Shown one piece after another: positions 1 to 12,630 of a stretch of DNA of 64,000 nucleotides (positions are counted from its first letter, which is position 1; every line of letters starts with the position of its first letter). Where the stretch lies: contig NC_037265.1 of NCBI RefSeq assembly GCF_000002425.4, positions 1,470,835 to 1,534,834 on the forward strand, in the 5' to 3' direction. This DNA is from Physcomitrium patens (taxonomy: Eukaryota; Streptophyta; Bryopsida; Funariales; Funariaceae). The notes beneath the pieces are model-generated. The model did not search any database. It was not told where the DNA came from and saw nothing but the letters and a program-made list of their open reading frames with translations. The translations under genes and the position numbers were made by a program.

Positions 1-112
1 TTTCTTTAAACCGTCATATTCTCTTCCCCGTTTTCAAACGTTTGAAGCCTGAGCTACAGTTGTTAAAGAATTTGAAGTGCATTTGAAAGAATGCTGCAGA
101 GGAATATTTTCC

Positions 113-1140
113 ATGGCGACATCTGCATCTTGCGTGAAGAAAGCACAAATGAAAGAGAGTGATGAAACTGAGAAGAGAAGTGAAGTCGTGGCGGTAGCGC
201 CTCCGTGCAGCTTATTTCCCCGAATTCCGTCTCTCCAAAGTGTGAGCGGCGGTAGATCATCGATGCACGCGTCGTGTGCGACTAACCATGAGTTCGTGAC
301 GGTTAGTTGATTTTTCTCAACTGGCGAGCCTGATTTTGATACAATCGATTGCAGAATGCAATGTCGAGGGCGTCACGAATTTCTCCATCACATCGAGAAA
401 AACCTGCAAGGTGTTGCACATTTCGTTGGGAGACACGAACAACCGGCTGGAAGTCCAATCACCAGGTCATGATTTTCAGATTCTGTTACGATGAAGGTTT
501 TCGAGTTGAGAATAGTATCCGAGGACTGTGTCCTGAGGTAGCGAACAAGGAATAGGCTCGGACTATGAATTATTATGGTCTTTGTTTAGCATCTAGAAAC
601 GCAACAAGAGCAGTCTGCGAGTAGCTGGATACGTTAAGCTGGTGTTGTTACGGACTATTTAGTTTTCATTTTCGCGTAGACGAAGTTCAATACGAGCAAA
701 ATTTAAACAACATCGATTTACTTTACTTTGTAGCTGTTGATGTAAGTCTCTACTGGTTTGCTTGCACATCTCCTCTGCCACTGTTTCAAGATCGCAATGC
801 TCTTTCGATAAATGATCCTGCGCAGGATTTCCAGTCTTTGTAGACTGAGAAATATGCTTCTGAGTTGACGCATTACAAGTCTCAAGCGAAATTACAATAT
901 TTTCTCATTCAAATTCACCGCGGAAGAGGACAGACATGGTGCACTCTGGCTTCAGGAGTGGCCACTTCTACTTGACGCGGACTATTTTCATTACCTCCGC
1001 AATACATGTTAAATTTCAAAGAGAAGTTTGCCAGCAACGACCTAAAGACTCTAAATGCAGATGACAGAGTTGTCTCTTATCATGCACGATTACTTGAAAT
1101 CAAAAATACTTCATCAGCTAGACACTGCTCGAAACCAGAC
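113..1140 (+). other. Unrecognised coding-like blocks, possibly a decayed plant gene
   Basis: From the ATG at 113 a reading frame runs to a plausible splice donor (GTTAGT) at about 301, and a plausible acceptor (TTGCAG) lies near 353. Downstream, one frame reads like protein from about 352 to 490 (VLHISLGDTNNRLEV) and another from about 850 to 975 (GRGQTWCTLASGVATST). The blocks do not join in phase and are broken by stops. I do not recognise a family. They could be a pseudogene, the tail of a gene that starts left of the window, or chance open frames in a GC-richer stretch. Confidence 0.2.
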
Positions 1141-1337
1141 TGACTAGGCTTGGGTATCCTGATGTGTATCTTTCATCCTTAATCTTGTCTCAGAACTCGA
1201 TTGCAGCAAATCTCTGAGTCGTGTTAAAGCCTCATCGTTCCAGAGTGTGGACAAAAACTAGCACAAAGAGCAATTACTCCTTCAGCAACTGCTGCTAACT
1301 GAGGCCACCCTACTGTGCAGGTTCAAAATAAGAGTTT

Positions 1338-1901
1338 TCATTGAGCAAGATGACCAGACATCAATCTTTGAAACTCGTTGAAGTCGACCAACTGGTCACC
1401 ATCTGCATCCACGCAGCTTATCATGTACTGGCAATCATCCAATGAAGATTTGTCGTCACCGAGGCTTGACAAAACCCTGTGAAGCTCACCCGCTGAAATA
1501 AAGCCATCTTTATCAGAATCGAACACACTGAACGCCGACCGAAGACCCTCCACGTCCGAAGAACCATTCTCTCCTCCCGCAGATGGCTTCACATCCAAAA
1601 ACTCGACATTTAGTTTGATGAACTCCTGAAGGTCGATTGCGCCATCGCCGTCCACATCTACGTCTCGTATCATCTGATCCAGTTCTGCATCTGTCAGAGT
1701 ATCTCCAAGCAAATGAAGCACCGTGCCTAACTCTGCTTTCGAGATCTTCCCATCACCATTTCGATCAAACAACTTAAACACATCCTCCAAATCTTTCACG
1801 ACGTCGACCGGCAGATCGCTGACGCCTGGATACGACCCCCTTAAATTGCTCACTCCCCTAATCTCAGTCTGACCCGACCATCCTGCAGGCATCATATCCA
1901 A
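1338..1901 (-). CDS. Calmodulin-like protein with four EF-hands
   Basis: This 187-residue intronless gene encodes a calcium sensor of the plant calmodulin-like (CML) family. All four EF-hand loops are canonical 12-residue loops: DRNGDGKISKAE (46-57), DVDGDGAIDLQE (82-93), DSDKDGFISAGE (128-139) and DADGDQLVDFNE (165-176). Each has Asp at loop position 1 and Glu at position 12, so all four should bind calcium. A 30-residue N-terminal extension without recognisable motif precedes EF1, and a linker of about 30 residues containing GGENGSS separates the two EF-hand pairs. There is no signal peptide or membrane segment, so a soluble protein that binds calcium-dependent targets is expected. The length is usual for CMLs with an N-terminal extension. 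No lesion is visible. The exact CML subgroup cannot be assigned by eye. Confidence 0.92.
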   Translation of the reverse strand: MDMMPAGWSGQTEIRGVSNLRGSYPGVSDLPVDVVKDLEDVFKLFDRNGDGKISKAELGTVLHLLGDTLTDAELDQMIRDVDVDGDGAIDLQEFIKLNVEFLDVKPSAGGENGSSDVEGLRSAFSVFDSDKDGFISAGELHRVLSSLGDDKSSLDDCQYMISCVDADGDQLVDFNEFQRLMSGHLAQ

Positions 1902-2660
1902 CTCACGATCCTACAAACGAAGTAACCTTCTGAAACCGAATGAGAGAATGCTGCTATCCACGTTATCTCAACTGCGCCTCTCGTGACCGAACTCGCAACC
2001 GCACACCATCAACACAACGCACGCTATCTAATCGAACTTACAACAACCTGAGAAATCAGACGCAGCCGAGACTCAATGCACAGAGAACGGAATGAAAGTT
2101 GTGGAAAATTTCTTTTTCACTTCAAACGATTCGAAATCATTAACCTTCCTCCACCATTCCTCGAAACTTCTTCAATTCTATCCGCCATGAATGTTTCAAA
2201 GCAAACCTTCGGTGGACCAACAAGGTAGCATCATGAGCTGGAGCTCGAGACAATTTAGTAATTGCAGAGATTGTATCAACTGATCTCCGTGTATCGTGGT
2301 GAGGCGGCCATTAGACGATGGATTGCGGACACGGATTGCGCGTCGCCAGTTGGTTTCTTCAGACCCGCGCGAGATAAAAACATTTTGTGTCTCCGACGTC
2401 GAAGTTCATTCCATTTTGAGTTCCGGAAACTTCACACCTCGAGATTTGCGAGGCCCAGATTTGCTCAACAACCCGCAATTCACCAAAAATACGTGCACGC
2501 CCTCTGATAGGATCTAATCCAGTTTCTGTTTCAACTTCACGCAGTTTTAGTAGTAAAGTCTTCGAAGTATTTTCGGCAATGTTGTTAATTGTGGGATTTG
2601 CTTTAGATATATTTAGGGGGGCTTTACACCTAAAAGGTTCATTTTGAAAGGTCATTGCCA
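1902..2660 (-). promoter_or_regulatory. Upstream region of the calmodulin-like gene
   Basis: This GC-richer stretch lies 5' of the calmodulin-like start codon and must hold its 5' UTR and promoter. I see no convincing TATA box or named element. Short overlapping open frames on both strands have no recognisable product. Beyond about 2660 the sequence turns sharply AT-rich. Confidence 0.35.
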
Positions 2661-4663
2661 AAAGTCTTACAAAGGTTTTTATTTGGTGAAAAAATTCTGT
2701 TTATTTTAATTTTATTTTTACGTGTTTTGTTCTTTGGAATTAGTATAAAGCGAGAAGAAGCTATGAAGTGGATTAAATTTTTTTTTAAGATTATGACTAT
2801 AAGTATTTCAGTTCGAAATATTATCCAGACAGTTTTGCTCTGTAGAAGAATAATAATGGATGTTCTTTTTTGGTAATATTTATTTTAATTTTGACAAGGA
2901 TTCTTGAATATTTTTATAAAATTTGCCTTTTTTAGATGTGTGCATTGCAAATCTTGTGGATAGCGTTACTAAGGCTATATAAGGGAAACAATATGTAAAA
3001 AATATGCTTGTATTACTTACATATGTAGAAGTTAGTAGAAGTAGGTAAAAACATGTTAGGTGGATAATATCTTCTTTAAGAAGTCTTGCAGAAGTTTTGT
3101 AGACAAGGATTAGATATGCAATGTTTTTTCTACAGGTATAAATTACATCACATGGTATAGTATAGAAATAAGGTAATATTAACTGTAGCACTACAAATCT
3201 ATCTATAATTTTTATCCATCCAATAAGAGTTCTAACACAATCATCAACAAAGAAAATGTTTAAAAGGCAAGATGAGACTACAAATTATTGGCAAATTCTT
3301 GAAATTCTAATAACCAATTCATAGGGGGGGGGGGAGATAAATAAATAAATAATCAAACAATAATTAAAGTTGGGAAATATAACATAAGAAGAAGATATTA
3401 ACAATCAAGTAAATATAGCTTTATAATAAATTAAAAGATAATATTTTAATGTAATACGAATTTTTCTAAGGAAATTAATATTTAATGGTTATTAAAGAAA
3501 TTATGCAGATTTATTGCTTGAAGTTTTAAAAACTTTTGAGGAAAATTTATTTATTTTGATGAACATATTATCAAAAATAAAATATTATAATTAAAAAGTT
3601 TTTTTTCTAACATTTGTTTTTCACTAGCAAAAAACTTCTAAAATGATATAAAGAATTATGGTTCTAATAGTTGTAATAAATTAAAAGAGATACAAATAAC
3701 TATAAAAAAGAGAAATCAAGTAAACAAATTCTAAATACAAGTATAAAATTGCTTATAAATTATTTTTTTAAATACTAAAAAAAAATTGTAAAGTTATGCA
3801 ATTTTCAATGTTAGATCTTTGGATTGAAATTTTTATATAATGTCAATTCTATTATCTTTTACACGTCACAATCTGAAATATCATATTTATTATTCTAAAA
3901 AAATGAAAATAAAATAATTAAAGAATATTTCTGTATTTTGTAGCTAAAATTTAAGTATTAATTAACAAACTATTTTGTAATTTAAGGTATTTAAGCCTTT
4001 TGAATTTAATAAATTTTGTATTAAATAAAAATATCATTAATTATAAATAATTTTCTTTAAAACTACAAATATGAAAATATTTTAAATAAAATCTTTATTA
4101 TATATTTATTTTATCATAAAATATTATACATAACTATTTTTTATTTTTTATTTAAAGTAATTAATGATTATAGTATTATACTACAACTTAAAAGATTATT
4201 TTATAATACTATAATACAACTTAAAAGACATAATAACATCTACAAGTATAAAACTATCATAGTTTGTAAGAAGAACAATAAATTAATTATAGGAACTATA
4301 GGACCTATATCCTATTTCTCTTAAAAGAATATACATTGCAACAAAGGATTTATAATTAAGTACAATTAATATTCTGGAATTTAAATAATCTAATTGTAGA
4401 CTTCAAAAATTTATATACTACCTTAAATCTAAAATCAATCAAATTATTTTAATATATATCCAAAAATTGTTTATATTAAGATTTCATCTAATTTTCTAAT
4501 GCAAGATAACTTTGCTATATGGATATACAATCTTCGTTAAAAGTAAAAAAATACTTGAATAAGTACTATTTAAAAATATATAATCCAATAAACATAGAAA
4601 TAATTAAGATTTTAGATTAGATGTTTAATCTAGAAAAATATATAATAAAAAAATAATTGACAA

Positions 4664-4665
<2 letters not shown>

Positions 4666-4697
<32 letters not shown>
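4666..4697. repeat. (AT)n microsatellite
   Basis: Sixteen uninterrupted AT dinucleotides in AT-rich intergenic DNA. Confidence 0.9.
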
Positions 4698-4700
<3 letters not shown>

Positions 4701-5142
4701 TCTTTTTTCTTTTTTCTTCTTTTTTATAATACTTTATGCTATTACATAATTATTATTTTCAAATAATGAATTTTATTAGACTATATAGAATCTAAAATAC
4801 AAGTAAAAACTTTTAAAAAAAATGAATTACAAAAATTGTAATTTTTCATACTAAATAATAAATGCCTTCTAATATAATAATAAATAGAAATTATCTCAGA
4901 CAATTATACTATCAAAGTAAGTAGGATTACATAGAAATATTTAAAAGCATATTAGGTAGATAATATCTTCTTTGAGCATCGCCAAAAAAACTTCCTGGTA
5001 GTAGATTGGATCAATTATCCATACTTGAAGTTTTGTACTTCTATAGTAGTATAATAGAAACATTATCTTAATTAGACTCTTGATTTAAAACCCTAAAGGT
5101 TTTTAAGAAGCTTCTAAATGATGTATTTCTTAGCAAAGATAT

Positions 5143-5164
5143 AGATATATATATATATATATAT
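5143..5164. repeat. (AT)n microsatellite
   Basis: About ten AT dinucleotides next to an imperfect ATAGAT motif, in intergenic DNA. Confidence 0.75.
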
Positions 5165-7504
5165 AGATGCATGACAAAAGTCATGCTCAATCTTTTTAAT
5201 TCTTTTTTAATATCCCAGTTTTAATTCAAAACTACCTAAGTTTTCTACACTTTATAATGTACATTTTATTATTATTATTATTATTATTTCTTTCTCACAT
5301 TTTATTTACATATGCATATATTATTTTTTATAAGTCTGTACAGATTTAGGTCTTTTACACTTAGACAAGATTAACATAAAAAATTTAAAAATTGATTTTT
5401 TAAATAAAAAGTAGAGTATCCATTATTTTTAAAAAATCAACAAATTACTTTTGAGATTTCAAATAACCCTCTTGTAAAGTAGTAATATAGTTTTTGCATT
5501 ATCATAGTTTTTCCTTCGTCTTCTTCTTTTTTTATTTTAAAATTATTATACTATTATAGTTATGGAAAAAATAATAAGAATAAAGAAAGATATTTAAACA
5601 ATGCATAAAAAAAATTAAAATGATGTTATATCTATAAATTACCTTTATTTACCACCTTAACCATTATTTTGAGTATTTTTAAGAATATACAAAAATGGAT
5701 GGATTGTTTTCAACTATAACATCACATTAAATAATTTTTGGGAATATAAATGTACTTTCTAAAAAACTACAAGTTGTCCTTTTAATTAATTTCGATGGTA
5801 TTAGTTCCAAACCTTAAGGTTTTATTAACCAAATGAAACTCATAAAAATTTAAAATTTTATACATGTCCAACTAAAACGTTTTAAACTAAATTTACTTAA
5901 ATATTACATAATAGATACATTTTTTTAGGCATTTTTATTATTTAAACAAAAGAAACTATTATTTACTAATTTGGATACATTTTTAGCAAAGTTTTGATCC
6001 ATATGTAATATAAATAATGCAATTCATGCAACAACCTACAAAATTTAATCTAAGCAATAAAATGAATTTGCATTTATACATGTAATATATATTTTAAATT
6101 TTTAAATAAATAGAAGTAAGTATAAGTAAAAATATTTTAGATAGCTTATAACTTCATTAAGAAAAATTATAAAAGCTTCTTAGATGCAAATCTTATCTAT
6201 TAAATCTTTTAGGAATGCCATTTGATTACTAAACTTGTTTTACAAATGTTTACTTTAAAGAACCAACTTTAGAAGCAATATATAAATTTAAAACTTAGGT
6301 CATAAACCTTGTGGTTTTTATAAAACTTTGATATGGCTTGTTGAGGCACTTAGTACACATAGAAGAAAGACTTAGGCTAGAATATAATATAAAATAATTA
6401 TTATTTGGAATTTTTAATTTTTAATTATTTAGTTAAGCATTTGATTTTGTTGTGAAATATGACATATAAGTTTTGTGATAGCATCTCAAGGCTTTTATAC
6501 CTCTAAAGAAAATAAATCTACAAAGTGAAGAAATAATAATAAGAATTAAGTAAACTATTACAAGTCTAGAATTTCCATACATCATTTTTTAAATATCATT
6601 TAAAAAAAAATAGAATTGTAAATAGGACTTCATTATTTGTTTACAATCTTTATATACACACATTATAAAATTTGGTTAACTAGTAAGAATCTAAGTATAA
6701 TTAATATTTACTTGAGATCTCACAAAAATGCTAAGACATACCTTTTAAATCTAAGTATTTTGTTAGTAGATTTTTCATGGCATCTATATAGTGTTCATTC
6801 ATAGTTACCATATAAAAGCTCAACGCATTACTGATTCTTTCTTATCAACTCAAAAGAATCTCAAAAGTTACATAGCACACATTGTTCATCGACCATTATT
6901 TAAACTAAATTTTAATACAGTTCTAATTTCAAATATTTCATTAACTTGAAGTGTGCTGGGCCTTAATGCTTGATGGAAAGCAACTTGTTTCAAACTACAA
7001 ATTTTGCCAAGTGAAGTTTGAATGTGTGCTGAAAAATTGATCCGGATATAAGAAGATACTTTGACATGCTCTTAAAAGCAGAGGTAGCCATGATTTCCTA
7101 ATCAGTTAGGGTGTTCTAACAAGGTAATTACCAAACTTGTGATTTGCAGTATTAGAGTCATAACCTTCAATTGAAGGCGTCAATTAAAAATTCTGATTAT
7201 TCCGTTATGAGGGGTTTACCAACTCCAGGTAACGGGTTAAGCACTTTTTATGGGTAGAGTTAGAATAATAAGGTAGTAAATTGTGACTACCTGTGGGGCT
7301 TCCGAAGGACCACACAGAAACGAGGCACACCACTTCCGATGCTACCAATTACTGTGAAGGTTCGCTGTGCCAATTTTCCAACAAGAGGTTAGACCAGAAA
7401 GCTGAGTAAACCTTCGCTCAGCGACTTTGTGAAGAGTCTAAATCATGAAAATGGTCCTGTTAGTGTGAGACGAGCAGGTGCTAGATGCCAACAGGAAGCA
7501 CTAA

Positions 7505-10500
7505 CTACTCGCTGTCCAACCGACTTGGCGCAGTATGACGGTGCCGTTGGACGTCAGAAATGCTGCTACCCTTCATTACTGGAGAATCAGATGGAGCATC
7601 CTCTTCATGTAGCTCATGGGACGAAATTAACGGTGAGTGCTCACTTGAGTTTCCCTTGGCTAGCATGTCCTTGGCCTGCTGCACTTTGTACATATCCCTG
7701 TAGACCTTCCGGGTGCGAGCGATCAAACGAGTCAGTGCCAGGCACCCCATTCCACATACACATGCCATCAGCAAGAACGTCGACCTGGAAAGCACACAGC
7801 ACAAAAATTAGCTGCAAGAAGTCATAGGAAACCAAATCAACATACTCCAGCTTCATGATCATAAAAATCTGAAAAACAAGACCTGATTAAAACGGAAGAT
7901 CAATTTTTCCCTTGAGAGCCGTACCGACCTGAAACATTGAGGACCGACACATCTTATAGGTCCATTTAATACTTCACCCGCTGCTACCGCTGCAGCTTTG
8001 AGAGAAGCCACTTGTTGATCATACATATAACCAGCAAGCTTCACAGACAGGATGTAGGAACCAACAGTAGCCGAAATACTGCAATCAAAAGGATGTTTTA
8101 TTAAACAATCTTTCAGCCAGGACATTGTTACTCACAACCAACTACGGTTCAAAACAATAAAGCAGTGCTAAGCTTACAAGCCGAATAGGAAATAGGAGTT
8201 GAATCTGCGGGTTCCTCTCAGAATTTAAGCTTGTCACGTAAGCCCGCTTGACGAACTTTTAGTTTTCCAAAATGATGAAATACAAACAAAGTACCCCTTC
8301 AATAATTTGTTACTGTTTGATGAAAACCCATATGGATAGAACATTCGATAAACATGTAAAGCTCTTGATACTGGATCAAATCAAAATCCGAAAGTCACTT
8401 TTACAACAAGACAGTCGATCACAAACCTAAGCGTGTTGTAGAGAGCTCCAAAATACTTCAGGCCGAACAGCTCGGAAGAGGTGGCTACCATCAGTGTCCA
8501 GTGAGCTCCATGAGCCAGTCCAACCAAAATCGAAGCCAGATATAGCATTGTTGGCACTAATCACATGTCTCATTCAACTCAGTAAAATATTTACTGTAGA
8601 AAGTTAAGTAACAACAAATTTTATGAGATACAGATAGAGTGGTCTTTCATCCCCAAAAATATTAATATTTTCATTCTCAACCTCAAGAACCAGAAAAAGA
8701 AGATACTTGCAAATAAATAGATGTTTTATAAGCACAGATAATAGGAGTTATAGAGTCAAAGTATACCTGAAGATGCAAATAGGAGGTGTGCGCATGCCAT
8801 AACTGCTTGTACACAGAAGAGAAAAACTGGTCTTGGAGTTGCGTACTGTTTCATGTAATATTCTGAGACATATCTGCAATCAAGAGCGGCGTTAAGATTT
8901 CTCATCATTTTGAGGCCGTAAGACTCTAGAAAACTAAGTTTGAAGTGCATATGTGGGGATGTCTGGCTAATCCCATCACCTGAAGATTGTTGTATCAGGA
9001 TGCTTAAGTCATTCTATGAACGTCTAGGAAAGCGAAAGTGATCAGTAACTTCTCTACTCTACATCCATGTACAGTACTATTACACCTAATGTAGAATAAT
9101 CTCAAGAGCAACAATCTCAAGAGCTATCTTATAAGATTTCCGAGCAAGCAAGTTCTTGAAGTATTACCCGGAACCCATTCTGCCCAGGAAATTCCAAACG
9201 CTGACCAGTGCAACAAATGCTCCAACACTCCTAGAGCCAAGAGATTCAGCCATCTGAAGACAAGAAGCAAAAACCACATCATATCTCAAAATTGCTGGCA
9301 CATCAGTTCGAGGAACTTGGAAGCAGGCCGAGCTAAGTGGCAAATTTGGTAATAATCACAACAAATTAATCGATGCACGATTAAAGACAGTCCATTGTCG
9401 AATGAATAGTGCACCCAGTGTATCACCTGTGCAAGGTTATTGATTGCTGTCAGCCCACTTCCAGTACCACAACCCATCGCAAAAAAGAGTAACCTGAACA
9501 AATCAAAGTCCAAAGGTCCTCATCAGCACACACTAATCCATAAACATCCCTGAGAACCTCCCACTTAACAATAAACAGAGAAAAAGTTTGATTATGTTTT
9601 ACGAATAAACCATGTGGACTTTCAAAAACCCTTAGGGGAAAAGTTTCCGAACTCCTTTTGTTAACATGTTTTGTTAACTTTGATTAATAGATATCATTGA
9701 CATTAAATCAGAGCAACTTCAACCATAGATCTTGAATATAAGATCAATAGACTCACCAGTAATCTTGAGTACTTGTTGCTTGCAACAAAGTATGGTCATG
9801 CCCAAGCTTCAGAGTCGCCTTTGAAGGAGTGTCTAAACTACGAGACTTGTCCGGAAAACGATCCGTTTTTCTGACAGGCACATCAATGCTTGAAGATCCC
9901 TTGTGCTGTAAGAGAGGCTTTCGTTCAGTCAACGAATGTTTAGGCGCCCCTCGATCTGCACCTGGAGAGTTTACACTTGTCGCTTCTGTAGGAAGTGCAG
10001 TGTATCCTTTGTGATGTGCCCCTGCACTCAGCTGCAAGAGCCCAGTTAAATCAACAGCAACAACACAGAATATTGCTGATCAGTTTTGATCCAACCTTTA
10101 TCTACACAACAATATGATGTCCATACCATGCATACAAATCAAGAGCATGTGTATCCCAATGAAAATATGAAACCAGGTAAAGATGTGACCACAAGAGATA
10201 TTCACGAGAGTCCTGCTGCGAACAGGACATTATTGACATTACAAAATATATATAAGACAAATGAATTTTCCAAACCAAAACGAAAATGCTATTATGTGTC
10301 AACCGGATCAAACAGACAGCTTGTGCAATCAGGCTGAGATGTATGCTGGACTTACAGGTATAAGGCCTGGTAATAGCAGAATCACCAGCATTACCGTCAT
10401 GAACAAGCGACTCACGGTCTTGCTTACAATGAAAGCATCCTGTTAAATCCAGCAAAAACAACCCAAGATCAGATCATTACTTCTCACTCTCCAGGCATCA

Positions 10501-12630
10501 TTTCAATGAAAATCTTGTATCTTGAACACGCAATCACTGCTAGAAAAAACAAAAAACAAAAAACAAAAAACAAAAAACAAAAAAACAAAAAAAAAAACAA
10601 AAAACAAAAAACAAAAACAAAAACAAAAACAAACAAACAAACAAACAAAAATGAAAAAATAAAATAAAAAAGGTAATGAGAATTTGAAGGGAGGTAACAG
10701 AATAATGAAAATCGCCGTGGAAGAAATCTCACTCAAACTTATCACTTCTCATACCATATTAGTAACAATAACATATAGTAAAGAAACCACTTCCTACACA
10801 TACCTGAACGAGAATCACTGCCATTAGGTAAAATGCCAACGCAATCCCTATGATCTGCACACCGCTCATGAAATGAATATATTGCGACTTAATTTTGCTC
10901 GCCTAGGTATTGACAGGATTCAATAATAATCTTTAAATTGAAACAAGTCTATTTGTGTTCACTGAGCACCAATACTTGACATGGAAATGCAGGCTTGACT
11001 ACGACGAATAAATTACTAAGTAACAAATTTTAACATATATATTATCAGATAAAATTAGAAGTTCACTATACTATGCGAAGGAGTGAAAATGAAAAAGGAA
11101 TGGTCATCACATCACATCAAGGATCAGTTGCATCAGCACAAGTAACATCTTACAAAAGTTTACAAAACTAAAAACAATGACTACTTGACTCACATATAGA
11201 AAGGAAAATTTGGACTTGTCAGATTCATCTTTACGTCTCGGAGCCTCCACAGGTTGAATCACAATCATTGATACTACTGCCACAAGTGGAGGCACCGTAG
11301 CACACAATAATAGGAAAGGGCCTGTATATGGAGCATACATTGCTGTGTAAACCTGCAAAAATATGTCCTAGATCAGAAATCATTAATTTCGGGACAAATT
11401 GAGAGATCATTGTCACACAACATGTATCGAAATCAGTCAACAAAGCGAATCGACTGGAGTTGTCACTTCGGCATACAAAATGTATTGATCTATGCAAGAA
11501 CAGGATCGACTTATATAGACAACAAAGACTCCCGTTCCTTAGAGAGTTGGATCATCTTACCTTCAAAAAATAAAAAAATAAAAAAATAAAATGCACAGAT
11601 GAATATAGTAGTAAATGCTTCAAATCGTACTTGTGTAAAAATGGCCCCACTGAGTCCAATGAAGCCTTTCAGAAGCCCAACCACTACCCCTCGGTCTGCT
11701 GGGAAGTTTCGCATGCTGCATTCATTCAGCAACACTTATTTCAGCAACTTTGACAGGATAAGGATCTCTTTTCTTTGAAGATCAAAACAAAATAGACTTC
11801 TGCCTTCAAGCTCCGTATTTTAAGAAGAAAAATGTGAGGAAGAAGCAGAGACAAATAAACTTCACAGGATTACATGCGTCTAAGCGAATACCAAGTCACA
11901 AGCACGGCAGTGTTGAACCACGTTGCGCCATTTGTGCCTAACATGATGATGCCGCACATCTGTCTCCACAGCAACATAGCAGACAGAGCCATGACAGGAA
12001 TTCAGAAGCGAAGTAACAGTAACAGTCATAAAGCACATCAGAAGATTTTCATCAACAGCTAGAACAGCATAAGGTCTAAAGTTTTTAAGAGTGCAGAGAT
12101 TAAACATGTGAACAAACCTGCCAGTACGACGGTGTGATCCTGCCAGTAGCCGAAAGGAAAAGCTGCAAGAACAAGGAATGGCTTGTTCAAATCATAGGAG
12201 AAACTGGCTGATTCAATTTTAACAACTGAGATGTTCCAAGCCATGCAAACGAGATTCTTTGAATGGCAGGCGCTCTGCCAAAGTGCAATCGATTCAATAA
12301 TTCCCAAGTGGTGAACCTCGTCAAATTTACTAGAGTCTTCGAACTTACCAAAAAATAGAAGCAGAAATGAAGAAGCCCACCAACAAGAAGCACGAACCAA
12401 GCAGATGTCAGATCTATCAATAGACCTGAAATGATTCCAACGTTGCCACCAATATCCTTCGCAGAGCCGAGGCCATCAATCATCTCCTGATTGTATCCCA
12501 GCGTATGCTTCAAGTCCCCGGAGTATAGAGAGAATGCATACGAAATCCCTCCGCATGCTTGCATCCACATGCCAACACACAACCCTAGCCATCGATCCTT
12601 CAGGACTCTCTTCACTCTCGATGGCCACAT
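7505..12630 (-). CDS. Nodulin-like / NFD4-type major facilitator protein, 14 exons
   Basis: This complete gene encodes a 615-residue polytopic membrane protein of the plant nodulin-like (NUCLEAR FUSION DEFECTIVE 4-like) MFS family. The substrate is unknown. Exons by highest-lowest coordinate: 12630-12349, 12162-12118, 11959-11892, 11715-11631, 11352-11194, 10854-10804, 10418-10356, 10031-9757, 9493-9427, 9253-9168, 8873-8767, 8556-8427, 8078-7929, 7784-7505. All introns are GT-AG and the joined phases give 1848 nt including the stop. Family blocks seen: WLGLCVGMWMQACGGISYAFS in exon 1, GTNGATWFNTAVLVTC, NFPADRGVVVGLLKGFIGLS, then a hydrophilic central loop in exon 8, MGCGTGSGLTAINNLAQ, and SELFGLKYFGALYNTL. 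The hydrophobic segments fit about 12 membrane helices. The C-terminal tail (from about residue 555) is hydrophilic. Splice sites were placed by eye from consensus and family similarity. The two least certain acceptors are those of exons 7 and 12. Confidence 0.93.
10543..10650. repeat. A-rich (AAAAAC)n and (AAAC)n microsatellite in an intron
   Basis: Repeats of AAAAAC pass into AAAAC and then AAAC units. They lie in intron 6 of the nodulin-like gene. On the minus strand they create Phe-rich open frames that are artefacts. Confidence 0.9.

Larger units (their letters stand above)
2661..7260. other. AT-rich gene-free region with weak LTR relics
   Basis: No coding sequence can be supported in these 4.6 kb. 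The DNA is very AT-rich and holds microsatellites: a G11 run at 3324-3334, (AT)n at 4666-4697 and 5143-5164, and (ATT)n at about 5265-5287. Three stretches (about 3010-3120, 4910-5000 and 6105-6195) resemble the chromovirus LTR seen at 43338-43898. They share a run of GTAAGTA-like motifs followed by a GAAGCTTCTTAGATG-like motif, so they are probably old LTR fragments. Confidence 0.45.

Noticed and set aside
7429-7827. 132-residue plus-strand open frame
   Set aside because: It is antisense to the last exon of the nodulin-like gene and has no domain.
10484-10745. Phe/Leu-rich minus-strand open frames resembling a membrane protein
   Set aside because: They are translations of the (AAAAAC)n intron microsatellite.
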